Shown here piece by piece: positions 25,861 to 33,686 of a stretch of DNA of 64,000 nucleotides. This DNA is from an uncultured Gluconobacter sp. (lineage in GTDB: Bacteria > Pseudomonadota > Alphaproteobacteria > Acetobacterales > Acetobacteraceae), in contig CALFLO010000075.1 in NCBI GenBank assembly GCA_937880175.1, positions 1-64,000 of the forward strand, read 5' to 3'. The position numbers and the translations under genes are program-made. The notes beneath the pieces were generated by a model. The model saw only the letters and a list, made by a program, of their open reading frames with translations, was not told where the DNA came from and searched no databases. How positions within the stretch are numbered: position 1 is the first letter of the stretch; each line of letters begins with the position of its first letter.

Positions 25861-27798
25861 ATGAACGACCTTCCTCCACACAGTTCCGACCATTCTGCCG
25901 ATCCGGGTGAACCCCTTGTTCCTGCGGAAAAAAAGCAGGGCGTGGAGGCCATTCGTGAGGCATTGAAGACTATTCCCTACAGCCCTGGCGTGTATCGCAT
26001 GCTGAGTGCGAAGGGAGAGGTTCTGTATGTCGGCAAGGCGCTGAGCCTGAAGAAGCGCGTGTCGTCCTATACCCGCATCAACCAGTTGCCGGAGCGACTG
26101 CGCCGCATGGTCTCGATGACGGTTTCGATGGAGATCGTCATCACGCGGACGGAAGCGGACGCCCTGCTTCTGGAAGCGAATTACATCAAGCGGATGAAGC
26201 CGCGCTTCAACATTCTCCTGCGCGACGACAAAAGCTATCCGTGGCTGATGCTGACCGAAAGCCACGAGTTTCCCCAGATCACCAAGCAGCGTGGCAAGCC
26301 AGTCAAGGGCGCGACATACTGGGGACCGTTTGCCAACGCCTGGGCTGTCAACCAGACACTGAATCTGGTCCAGCGCAGCTTTCTACTCCGGTCCTGCTCG
26401 GATGCAGTTCTGAACAGCAGAACTCGGCCCTGCCTGCTGTATCAGATCAAACGTTGCTCAGCGCCCTGTGTAGACCGGATTTCCAAGGAAGATTACGCCG
26501 AGCTGGTGAGCGAAGCACGCCAGTTCCTTTCCGGGCACAGCACGGAATTACAGCAGCGTCTGGCAGGGGAAATGGAACAGGCTTCCCTGGAGATGAATTA
26601 CGAGCGGGCCGCGTCGATCCGCGACAGGATCCGGGGTTTTGCCAGCATCCAGGGGTCAAGCACGATCAACCCGAGCTCGATCAATGACGCCGATATCATG
26701 ACCATCTGGCAGGAAGCGGGTCAGAGCTGCATTCAGGTTTTCTTTATCCGTGGCAGCCGAAATAATGGTAACCGCGCTTTTTATCCCGCTCATGCGGAAG
26801 AAGAGACCGCAGCGGATGTGCTGTCCGCGTTCATGATCCAGTTCTATGACAATAAGCCGCCACCGCCGACCGTTCTCGTGAACTGCGAATTGCCGGAACT
26901 GAAGCTCGTCGAAGAGGCGCTCAGCATCCGGCGCGGACAGAAGGTGGAAATCCTCAGGCCGCAGCGGGGCGAGAAAAAAGAAGTGCTCGACCACGCAGCG
27001 TTGAATGCGCGTGAGGCACTCGAGCGGAAGCTTGCTGAAAATACCGGACAGCGCAAACTGCTCGAAGGTGTTGCGGAAGTCTTTGGCCTGCCCGAAACGC
27101 CCCAGCGGATCGAGACCTATGACAACTCACACATCATGGGGCAGGCCCCTTATGGCGTGATGGTTGTGGGTGGGCCGGAAGGGTTCAACAAGCGCGCCTA
27201 TCGCAAATACGCCATCAAGGGACCTGTGACGCCAGGCGATGATTTCGGCATGATGCGCGAAGTCATGGAACGGCGCTTCGGGCGTCGTCCCGAAAGTGGC
27301 GAGCGGCCGGAAGACTGGCCGGATCTGCTGCTGATTGATGGTGGCCTCGGGCAGTTCAATGCTGTCCGGGCCGTCCTGTCCGAGCTGGACGTGACGGGAA
27401 TCCCGATCGTCGCCATCGCCAAGGGCCCAGACCGTGATGCAGGACGTGAGTGGTTCTTTACGGAGACAAAACCGCCATTCCAGCTGCCCTCGCGTGATCC
27501 TGTCCTGTATTATCTGCAGCGGCTGCGTGACGAGGCGCACAGATTCGCCATCACGACCCATCGGGCAGGACGCTCCAAGGGGCTGCGCAGCTCGGAACTC
27601 GATCATGTCCCGGGAATCGGGGCGGCACGGAAAAAGGCCCTACTCAATCATTTCGGCTCGGCGAAGTCCGTCCGGCAGGCGAGTCTCGAGGAACTGGAGG
27701 CCGCACCAGGGATCAGCTCAGGCACCGCAAGCGCCATCTACGGGCATTTTCATCCGGAATGGGTCCAGAAGTCTTCAGTCAGCGATCGCAGCCATTGA
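25861..27798 (+). CDS. uvrC: excinuclease ABC subunit C
   Basis: The dual-incision nuclease of nucleotide excision repair, 645 residues. The order is: GIY-YIG nuclease domain (about 38-118; SPGVYRM and LYVGKA), UVR motif (LEMNYERAASIRDRI, about 242-260) for UvrB contact, RNase H-like nuclease domain (ETYDNSHIMG), and a C-terminal helix-hairpin-helix pair (PGIGAARKKALL). All parts are present. The predicted start carries a hydrophilic leader of about 25 residues; a shorter start is possible. pgsA follows 90 bases downstream. Confidence 0.95.
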   Translation: MNDLPPHSSDHSADPGEPLVPAEKKQGVEAIREALKTIPYSPGVYRMLSAKGEVLYVGKALSLKKRVSSYTRINQLPERLRRMVSMTVSMEIVITRTEADALLLEANYIKRMKPRFNILLRDDKSYPWLMLTESHEFPQITKQRGKPVKGATYWGPFANAWAVNQTLNLVQRSFLLRSCSDAVLNSRTRPCLLYQIKRCSAPCVDRISKEDYAELVSEARQFLSGHSTELQQRLAGEMEQASLEMNYERAASIRDRIRGFASIQGSSTINPSSINDADIMTIWQEAGQSCIQVFFIRGSRNNGNRAFYPAHAEEETAADVLSAFMIQFYDNKPPPPTVLVNCELPELKLVEEALSIRRGQKVEILRPQRGEKKEVLDHAALNAREALERKLAENTGQRKLLEGVAEVFGLPETPQRIETYDNSHIMGQAPYGVMVVGGPEGFNKRAYRKYAIKGPVTPGDDFGMMREVMERRFGRRPESGERPEDWPDLLLIDGGLGQFNAVRAVLSELDVTGIPIVAIAKGPDRDAGREWFFTETKPPFQLPSRDPVLYYLQRLRDEAHRFAITTHRAGRSKGLRSSELDHVPGIGAARKKALLNHFGSAKSVRQASLEELEAAPGISSGTASAIYGHFHPEWVQKSSVSDRSH

Positions 27799-27888
27799 GA
27801 TGTGTCCGGGGATTTACACGAAAAATACATCTTTCTACGGCACATTGACGCATACCGGAGCAACGGAAACTGTTCTAGACTGGCTGCG

Positions 27889-28491
27889 ATGCTGACAGAT
27901 CTGCCAAACATCCTGACACTGCTGCGTATCGCGTCCATTCCCGTACTGGTCGTGCTGCTCTCGGTGCATTCACCGACTGCGAACCTGATTGCATGCGCGG
28001 TCTACACGGCTGCGTGCATCACGGACTATCTGGACGGGGCCCTGGCGCGACGCTGGCAGCAGCTTTCCGAGCTGGGGCGGATGATGGACCCGATTGCGGA
28101 CAAGCTGCTGGTGGGGTCGCTTCTGCTTGCTCTGGCGGGACTGACGCAGCTTCCGGTTTTCTCGCTGTATGCCGGGATCATCATCATGCTCCGGGAAATC
28201 CTGGTCAGCGGTCTGCGCGAATATATGGCCTCCCAGCGCGAAACCCTGCCTTCAACCCGGCTTGCAAAATGGAAGACCGGAATTCAGATGGTGGCGATCG
28301 GTTTTCTGATCGGTGGAGACAGTGGCGCAGGAATGCTAGGACTTTCCTTCCTGCCGGCCAGCCTCATCGGTGGGATCCTGCTGTGGTTTTCGGTTATTCC
28401 CACAGTCATCAGTGGCTGGGGATACCTGACGGCCGGTCTCACACGCATCATGGCGGGACAGTCCCGCAAATCCTCCAAGATCAGCTTCTGA
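27889..28491 (+). CDS. pgsA: CDP-diacylglycerol-glycerol-3-phosphate 3-phosphatidyltransferase
   Basis: Makes phosphatidylglycerol phosphate, the committed step to phosphatidylglycerol and cardiolipin, in the inner membrane. The 200-residue protein has the complete CDP-alcohol phosphotransferase motif: D46, D49-G50, A53-R54, G63, D67 and D71. Four or more hydrophobic segments are visible. The ATG at 27889 is chosen because the family begins NILTLLRI a few residues later; the frame is open 87 bases further upstream. Confidence 0.93.
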   Translation: MLTDLPNILTLLRIASIPVLVVLLSVHSPTANLIACAVYTAACITDYLDGALARRWQQLSELGRMMDPIADKLLVGSLLLALAGLTQLPVFSLYAGIIIMLREILVSGLREYMASQRETLPSTRLAKWKTGIQMVAIGFLIGGDSGAGMLGLSFLPASLIGGILLWFSVIPTVISGWGYLTAGLTRIMAGQSRKSSKISF

Positions 28492-28593
28492 CGTCGTGCT
28501 TCGGCCGAATTGTGGAGCTCTTTGTCTGTCTTCATCTGGCGCTCCGTTACAAGGACCGCTAAAGGTCAGTTATTGACCTTGTGGGAGTAAGAA

Positions 28594-29199
28594 ATGCGGA
28601 AGGCCGCTCTGCTGGCACTACCTCTCGCTCTGAGCGGCTGTTCAGGCATGGGCAAGTATATCCGTGACACCATGGTGTGGACGGCGCTCGACAATCCCAA
28701 CGGTCCCCATGGCGACAGCGAGAATATTCACCGCGCACGTGGTGAGAAATACGCTGAAACGCCGATTATTTCCGAGGGTGGCAATATTTGGCCAGGCGCT
28801 CCACAGCCGCTTCCGACCCTCAAGGATGTCGAAAACCCGAACAGCACGTTCAGTCATGCTCTGGGAGATCCCGCGACCTATTTCGGGGGCGCGGCGCTCG
28901 ACGAGAATTTCATGGGTGGCATTGGCAGCAAGGGGGCTCTTGGAGCTTCCGGGCAGCAACTGATGCAGGGGCAGAGCATGTCGGTCGGCGAAAGCGCCAA
29001 TATGCATCGGGGCGTCAGTGCGGACCGCAGTCATGTCATTCCGACGCTGCCGTCATCGATTCCCGATAATGCCGCCCATTTCCTCAACAAAAGCCCGAGC
29101 AAGACCATCGTTATTCCGAACGGCGACGGTACGAGTACGATGATTGCTCCGGATGGCAGCGTTAAAGTCGTCCGCGGGACCCCGGCAGCTCCAAAATAA
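28594..29199 (+). CDS. predicted lipoprotein of unknown function
   Basis: A 201-residue protein with a short signal peptide and the lipobox LSGC (cysteine 16), so lipidation and membrane anchoring are expected. The mature part is Gly/Ser/Pro-rich, predicted mostly unstructured, with no recognised domain. GTGGGAGTAAG precedes the ATG by several bases as a ribosome site. It is followed by a terminator shared with lexA. Confidence 0.75.
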   Translation: MRKAALLALPLALSGCSGMGKYIRDTMVWTALDNPNGPHGDSENIHRARGEKYAETPIISEGGNIWPGAPQPLPTLKDVENPNSTFSHALGDPATYFGGAALDENFMGGIGSKGALGASGQQLMQGQSMSVGESANMHRGVSADRSHVIPTLPSSIPDNAAHFLNKSPSKTIVIPNGDGTSTMIAPDGSVKVVRGTPAAPK

Positions 29200-29209
29200 T
29201 TAATGGACT

Positions 29210-29236
29210 GACTGACGGCTTCAAAAGCCGTCAGTC
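29210..29236. terminator. bidirectional terminator between lipoprotein gene and lexA
   Basis: A perfect 12-bp stem (29210-29221 with 29225-29236) with a three-base loop sits between the convergent lipoprotein and lexA genes. The T-tract on the plus side is short (four Ts at 29243-29246). Confidence 0.75.
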
Positions 29237-29246
29237 ATGCCGGTTT

Positions 29247-29963
29247 TCAGTACTGCCGGAACAGGGCAACAAGACGTCCCTGAATATGAACACGTTCCGC
29301 CGGGAAAATACGGGTTTCGTATTCCCGGTTGGCGGCTTCGAGTGCGATCATTGATCCTCGGCGGCGCAGCTTCTTGAGCGTCACTTCCTGCCCATCGATC
29401 AAAGCGACGATGATCTGTCCGTTTTCAGCGGTCTCACGCCGACGGACGATGGCAATGTCTCCATCCAGAATTCCCGCCTCGATCATCGAATCACCCGCAA
29501 CCGTCAGGGCGTAGTGCTCACCTGTTCCCAGAAGGGAGACCGGCACCTCGATCCTGTCGCTGTCGTCCTGCATGGCCTCGATCGGGAGACCGGCTGCGAT
29601 GCGCCCGTAAAGCGGTATGCTGACGGTCTGGCGGTCATTGGCGATGCTGGCTTCAGAGAACGCTCCCTCAAGCTCGGTCTGGCTTTGGCTGAGCACGGCG
29701 GGAACGAATGGGGCAGTCGTGGCAACAGCAGCAGGCGCTTCGGTTCCCATATGCGGCAGGCGCAGCACTTCGAGCGCCCGGGCGCGATGATGGTGACGGC
29801 GCAGGAAGCCACGCTCTTCCAGAGCCGAAATCAGGCGATGAATCCCCGATTTCGAGCGTAGTTCGAGCGCATCCTTCATTTCATCGAAAGAGGGGGAATA
29901 ACCCGTCCGGCGAAGGTGGTCGTCGATATATAGCAAAAGCTGGTGCTGCTTGCGGGTCAGCAT
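29247..29963 (-). CDS. lexA: SOS repressor LexA
   Basis: Represses DNA-damage genes and is inactivated by RecA-stimulated self-cleavage. The 238-residue protein has an N-terminal winged helix (1-65), a linker, and a peptidase domain with the cleavage site A124-G125, nucleophile S159 (in GDSM) and general base K197 (in VTLKKL). The ATG at 29963 is preferred because LexA proteins begin MLTRKQ and GGGAG lies seven bases upstream; the frame continues to 30026. An SOS box lies upstream at 30037-30051, so it should be autoregulated. Confidence 0.95.
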   Translation of the reverse strand: MLTRKQHQLLLYIDDHLRRTGYSPSFDEMKDALELRSKSGIHRLISALEERGFLRRHHHRARALEVLRLPHMGTEAPAAVATTAPFVPAVLSQSQTELEGAFSEASIANDRQTVSIPLYGRIAAGLPIEAMQDDSDRIEVPVSLLGTGEHYALTVAGDSMIEAGILDGDIAIVRRRETAENGQIIVALIDGQEVTLKKLRRRGSMIALEAANREYETRIFPAERVHIQGRLVALFRQY

Positions 29964-30036
29964 ACAGGCGCTCCCATGCGCCTCGGCGGAGGCAGGTCGA
30001 AAAAGAAGGTGCAGAATGAGAGGCATCCCGCATTTG

Positions 30037-30051
30037 TTCCTTATAGGTTCC
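30037..30051 (-). promoter_or_regulatory. SOS box (alphaproteobacterial type) upstream of lexA
   Basis: The sequence is GTTC, seven bases (CTTATAG), GTTC: an exact match to the GTTC-N7-GTTC direct repeat bound by alphaproteobacterial LexA. It lies 73 bases before the lexA ATG. Confidence 0.8.
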
Positions 30052-30164
30052 CCTCTGTTGCCTCACAAGCGAAAGAGAAGATCTTACACGGGGGTCTGAT
30101 GAGATTTCTGGCAGCCGAAAGTCCCTGAAAGCGCAGGAAAACCCCGAAATCGTGTGCAAAGGCC

Positions 30165-30193
30165 TTGACCTGTGAGCCACAAATCAGCATGGT
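30165..30193 (+). promoter_or_regulatory. possible promoter of rpmG
   Basis: TTGACC (30165-30170) and CATGGT (30188-30193) are spaced by 17 bases, about 75 bases before the rpmG start. The -10 element is a weak match. Confidence 0.35.
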
Positions 30194-30268
30194 GCGCCCA
30201 ATCTAAAGATCAACATGCTGCATCGACACCTTCGAGCGGCATCAGTATGGCGAAAGCCCGAGGGTATC

Positions 30269-30436
30269 ATGGGAAAGAGCAACGTAATTCAGATCCGGCT
30301 CGTTTCGTCAGCCGAAACCGGCTACTTCTACGTTACGAAGAAGAACGCCCGTTCCGCTACGGGAAAGATGGAAGTGCGCAAGTACGACCCGGTCGCACGC
30401 AAGCACGTCGTGTTCCGCGAAGCCAAGATCAAGTAA
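30269..30436 (+). CDS. rpmG: 50S ribosomal protein L33
   Basis: A 55-residue ribosomal protein of the large subunit, near the exit site. It begins MGKSNVIQIRLVSSAETGY and contains no cysteine, so it is the zinc-independent (C-minus) form. The length is standard. An in-frame upstream ATG at 30215 would add 18 residues without family similarity and is rejected. It is monocistronic: a strong terminator begins about 20 bases after the stop. Confidence 0.95.
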   Translation: MGKSNVIQIRLVSSAETGYFYVTKKNARSATGKMEVRKYDPVARKHVVFREAKIK

Positions 30437-30457
30437 GACTGTTCTAACAGTCTTCAT

Positions 30458-30487
30458 GAAAAAAGCGGCCTTCGGGCCGCTTTTTTT
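30458..30487 (+). terminator. intrinsic terminator of rpmG
   Basis: A GC-rich stem (30461-30470 with 30475-30484) is closed by a TTCG tetraloop and followed by a T-run to 30487. The A-run before the stem makes it usable in both directions, also for the convergent ftsB. Confidence 0.93.
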
Positions 30488-30519
30488 GTATCTACAGAAG
30501 CCGATGCTTTGGCCGCGAC

Positions 30520-30849
30520 TTAGAACAGCTTGTCATGCGGGCCGTAGGGGACGACCAGATCGCCACTGCGTGTCAGGTTCATTGTGGCACGGGCACGTTC
30601 GTCCAGCATGTCGGCGTCCAGTGCCTTTTCCTTCAGAGCGACAACACGGCGACGCCAGACATTCTGTTCATCATCCGCATCCTGACGGGCCTGAAGAGCG
30701 TCTTTCTGAAGCTGGGTCTGTTCCTGATAGGCATGGATACCATGAGCGCCGTGCAGGGCGTTCCAGCCGAAATATGCCGTCAGGGACAGGAAAAAAGCTG
30801 GCGGAGCTACGGCGCGGACACCACGCTTGATAAGTCGGATCAGTGTCAC
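30520..30849 (-). CDS. ftsB: FtsB/DivIC-family cell-division protein
   Basis: A 109-residue bitopic inner-membrane protein. One N-terminal membrane segment (about 14-30) is followed by a heptad-like coiled coil (about 38-75) and a short C-terminal tail, the architecture of septum-formation initiators that bridge FtsL and FtsQ. The start is GTG at 30849, with CGGAG upstream. It lies downstream of eno, as in many proteobacteria, but an eno terminator lies between, so it probably has its own promoter in 30850-30946. Confidence 0.8.
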   Translation of the reverse strand: MTLIRLIKRGVRAVAPPAFFLSLTAYFGWNALHGAHGIHAYQEQTQLQKDALQARQDADDEQNVWRRRVVALKEKALDADMLDERARATMNLTRSGDLVVPYGPHDKLF

Positions 30850-30946
30850 GTCGTGGAAACTCCGTTCTGAGAGACTGTTTCAGGTTTATATCAGTCAATC
30901 ATGACCAGACAATGAATGATACGGGGATCTTTCACATCCGGACCTG

Positions 30947-30982
30947 AAAAAACGGCCTCACTCCCGAAGGAAATGAGGCCGT
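30947..30982 (-). terminator. intrinsic terminator of eno
   Basis: On the minus strand, a 9-bp stem (30982-30974 with 30960-30952) is followed directly by six Ts. It begins about ten bases after the eno stop. Confidence 0.92.
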
Positions 30983-30991
30983 CCTGCACTC

Positions 30992-32272
30992 TCAGGAGTT
31001 CTTGAGAATGCTGCGGCCGGCATAGCGGGCTGCGCTGCCGAGCTGCTGCTCGATACGGATGAGCTGATTGTACTTTGCCGTACGGTCGGAACGGGAGAGG
31101 GAGCCCGTCTTGATCTGGCCGCAGTTCGTGGCAACCGCGAGATCGGCAATGACGGAATCTTCCGTCTCACCCGAACGGTGGCTCATGACGCAGGCGTAGC
31201 CGGCCTTGTGAGCGGTTTCGACAGCCTCAAGCGTCTCGGTCAGTGTACCGATCTGGTTGACCTTCACGAGCAGTGCGTTTGCCGTGCCAGCCTTGATGCC
31301 CCGGCGCAGGCGATCAGGGTTGGTCACGAACAGGTCGTCACCGACGAGCTGGAGCTTCTTGCCCAGACGGGTCGTAAGCTCTGCCCAGCCTTCCCAGTCG
31401 TCTTCAGCCAGACCGTCCTCAATGGAGACGATCGGGTAACGGTTGGCCAGGTCCTCAAGGTAGGAAATCATGCCCGAAGCATCGAACTCCTTGCCTTCAC
31501 CCTTCAGGTTGTAGCGACCATCCGCATAGAATTCGGTGGCGGCACAATCGAGTGCGAAGGTGACGTCCTCGCCCAGCTTGTAACCAGCAGCCTCAACGGA
31601 TTTAGCAATAAATCCAAGGGCTTCATCAGCAGACTTCAGGTTCGGTGCGAAGCCACCCTCATCGCCGACATTGGTATTGAAACCGGCTTCGGACAGACCC
31701 TTCTTCAGACGTGCGAAAATTTCCGACCCCATGCGGATGGCATCCGCAATGGTCGGAGCGCCGACCGGCTGGATCATGAATTCCTGAATGTCGATGGGGT
31801 TGTCGGCATGCTCGCCACCATTGACGATGTTCATCATCGGCACCGGCAGGAGATGGGAATAGGCGCCACCGACATAGCGGTACAGCGGGAGTTCCAGCTC
31901 TTCAGCCGTGGCCTTGGCGACGGCGAGAGAGACGCCAAGGATGGCATTCGCGCCGAGGCGGGACTTGTTGGCCGTTCCGTCCAGATCAATCATCGCGTTG
32001 TCGATGGCGATCTGGTCTTCCGATTCGGCGCCCTGAAGCACTTCGAGGATGTCGTTCTCGACGTGGCTGCAGGCTTTCAGGACACCTTTGCCGCCGTAGC
32101 GGGACTTGTCACCATCGCGCAGCTCCACGGCTTCATGCGCGCCTGTGGAGGCGCCAGACGGGACAGCAGCGCGGCCGCGGGCACCGGAGGACAGTTCGAC
32201 CTCGACCTCGACGGTGGGATTGCCGCGGCTGTCCAGGATTTCGCGGGAGGTGATATCAACGATGGCGCTCAA
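30992..32272 (-). CDS. eno: enolase
   Basis: Interconverts 2-phosphoglycerate and phosphoenolpyruvate. The 426-residue protein has the N-terminal SREILDSRGNPT signature, GDEGGFAPN, the metal-binding aspartate and glutamates, and the C-terminal SHRSGETED loop. The start must be the TTG at 32272: the family begins MSAIVDI there, no ATG is available at that point, and AGGAG sits eight bases upstream. The longer frame to 32368 carries no similarity. A strong terminator follows. Confidence 0.95.
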   Translation of the reverse strand: MSAIVDITSREILDSRGNPTVEVEVELSSGARGRAAVPSGASTGAHEAVELRDGDKSRYGGKGVLKACSHVENDILEVLQGAESEDQIAIDNAMIDLDGTANKSRLGANAILGVSLAVAKATAEELELPLYRYVGGAYSHLLPVPMMNIVNGGEHADNPIDIQEFMIQPVGAPTIADAIRMGSEIFARLKKGLSEAGFNTNVGDEGGFAPNLKSADEALGFIAKSVEAAGYKLGEDVTFALDCAATEFYADGRYNLKGEGKEFDASGMISYLEDLANRYPIVSIEDGLAEDDWEGWAELTTRLGKKLQLVGDDLFVTNPDRLRRGIKAGTANALLVKVNQIGTLTETLEAVETAHKAGYACVMSHRSGETEDSVIADLAVATNCGQIKTGSLSRSDRTAKYNQLIRIEQQLGSAARYAGRSILKNS

Positions 32273-32388
32273 TGGAAGCTCTCCTGGAGATGCGTGAATC
32301 GATCGGTGTGAATCGGGGTGGCTCGTGACCGTTCGGAATGAAACAGCTATTTCAAGTCTCAAAATCACGCCGTGAGGTCAACGACGAC

Positions 32389-32865
32389 ATGCGCCTTCCT
32401 TTTCCCGTTTTCGTGCTTGGCATTGCCGGACTGCTCCCCTTCATGACCCTTGGGGGATGGATCTTTCTGGCCGGACTGTTCACGCCCCTGCCTCATCTGA
32501 AGATCATTCTGCTGGCGTACGGGGCCTGCATCCTGTCATTTCTGGGGGCTGTACACTGGGGCCTGGCCATGGAGCGACCGGACATCATCACGGTCGGCGG
32601 GACCTCGCAGCGGGACCGTCAGCGCCTCGTGCTGGGCGTCTGCCCTGCGCTCTGGGCATGGCTGGCACTCTGCATCGGCGTGCTCGGACATGTCCGGGCC
32701 GGTTTCGGGCTGGAAATCATCGGTTTTGTCGGGACGTTTCTTGTGGAGAGGGAGGCCTGGAGGAAGGGGGCTCTTCCCCCAGGCTATCTGCCGCTTCGCA
32801 CGGGCCTGACTGCTGTAGCGGTGCTGAGCCTGTTTCTGGCGGCTCTGGCACCGTCTGGCAGTTAG
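32389..32865 (+). CDS. DUF3429 family membrane protein
   Basis: A 158-residue inner-membrane protein with about five hydrophobic segments and the short signature AVHWGLAM after the second. The family is DUF3429, function unknown. The ATG at 32389 is chosen because the first membrane segment begins there, with GAGGTC upstream; an earlier ATG at 32338 would add 17 hydrophilic residues. Its stop overlaps that of the convergent kdsA by four bases. Confidence 0.75.
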   Translation: MRLPFPVFVLGIAGLLPFMTLGGWIFLAGLFTPLPHLKIILLAYGACILSFLGAVHWGLAMERPDIITVGGTSQRDRQRLVLGVCPALWAWLALCIGVLGHVRAGFGLEIIGFVGTFLVEREAWRKGALPPGYLPLRTGLTAVAVLSLFLAALAPSGS

Positions 32866-33686
32866 ATCAGGAAGGACTTCGCCAGCGCGTCAAAGGCTTT
32901 CAGACGCGTCAGGAGGCCGCGCATTTCACTGAGCGGCACCATGGTCGGGCCGTCGCTTGGCGCGTGATCCGGGTCCTGATGCGTTTCAATGAAGACGGCC
33001 GCCACGCCGACCGAGAGAGCCGCACGGGCCAAAGGCTCCACGAATTCGCGCTGACCACCTGTTGAAGCCCCGAGGCCGCCCGGCTGCTGCACCGAATGGG
33101 TTGCGTCGAACACAACGGGGTAGCCTGTCTGCGCCATGATCGGCAGACCGCGCATGTCGCTCACGAGGGTGTTGTAGCCAAAGCTCGTGCCACGGTCGCA
33201 GAGCATGATGCGCTCATTGCCTGTGGAGGCAATCTTGGCTGCGACATTGGCCATGTCCCACGGCGCGAGGAACTGGCCCTTCTTGATGTTGATGGCCCGT
33301 CCGGTCTCGCCAGCAGCCAGTAAAAGGTCTGTCTGGCGGCATAGAAATGCCGGGATCTGGAGAACATCCACGGCCTGAGAAGCCGGAGCGCACTGTTCGG
33401 CGGTATGGACGTCCGTCAGGACGGGGATGCCGAATCGCTCGCGGATGCCCGCAAGAATATCCAGACCCGCGTCCATACCCACACCACGCGCGGCATTGAC
33501 CGAACTGCGGTTGGCTTTGTCGAAGCTGCTTTTGTAAATCAGCCCGATACCCAGCTCACGGCAAAGACCGGAGATGGCGTCAGCCATCTCCGTTGCGTGT
33601 TCGCGGGATTCGATCTGACAGGGACCAGCGATCAGCGTGAAGGGCTGATCCTGACCGACCGTGAGGTCTCCGATCCGGAAGCTCAC
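32862..33686 (-). CDS. kdsA: 3-deoxy-8-phosphooctulonate synthase
   Basis: Condenses arabinose-5-phosphate and phosphoenolpyruvate to KDO-8-phosphate for lipopolysaccharide inner core. The 274-residue protein has IAGPCQIES near the start, YKSSFDKANR, and the metal/PEP loop DATHSVQQPGG; its length is typical. It starts at GTG within a GTGA shared with the pyrG stop, so it is translationally coupled to pyrG. Confidence 0.94.
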   Translation of the reverse strand: MSFRIGDLTVGQDQPFTLIAGPCQIESREHATEMADAISGLCRELGIGLIYKSSFDKANRSSVNAARGVGMDAGLDILAGIRERFGIPVLTDVHTAEQCAPASQAVDVLQIPAFLCRQTDLLLAAGETGRAINIKKGQFLAPWDMANVAAKIASTGNERIMLCDRGTSFGYNTLVSDMRGLPIMAQTGYPVVFDATHSVQQPGGLGASTGGQREFVEPLARAALSVGVAAVFIETHQDPDHAPSDGPTMVPLSEMRGLLTRLKAFDALAKSFLI

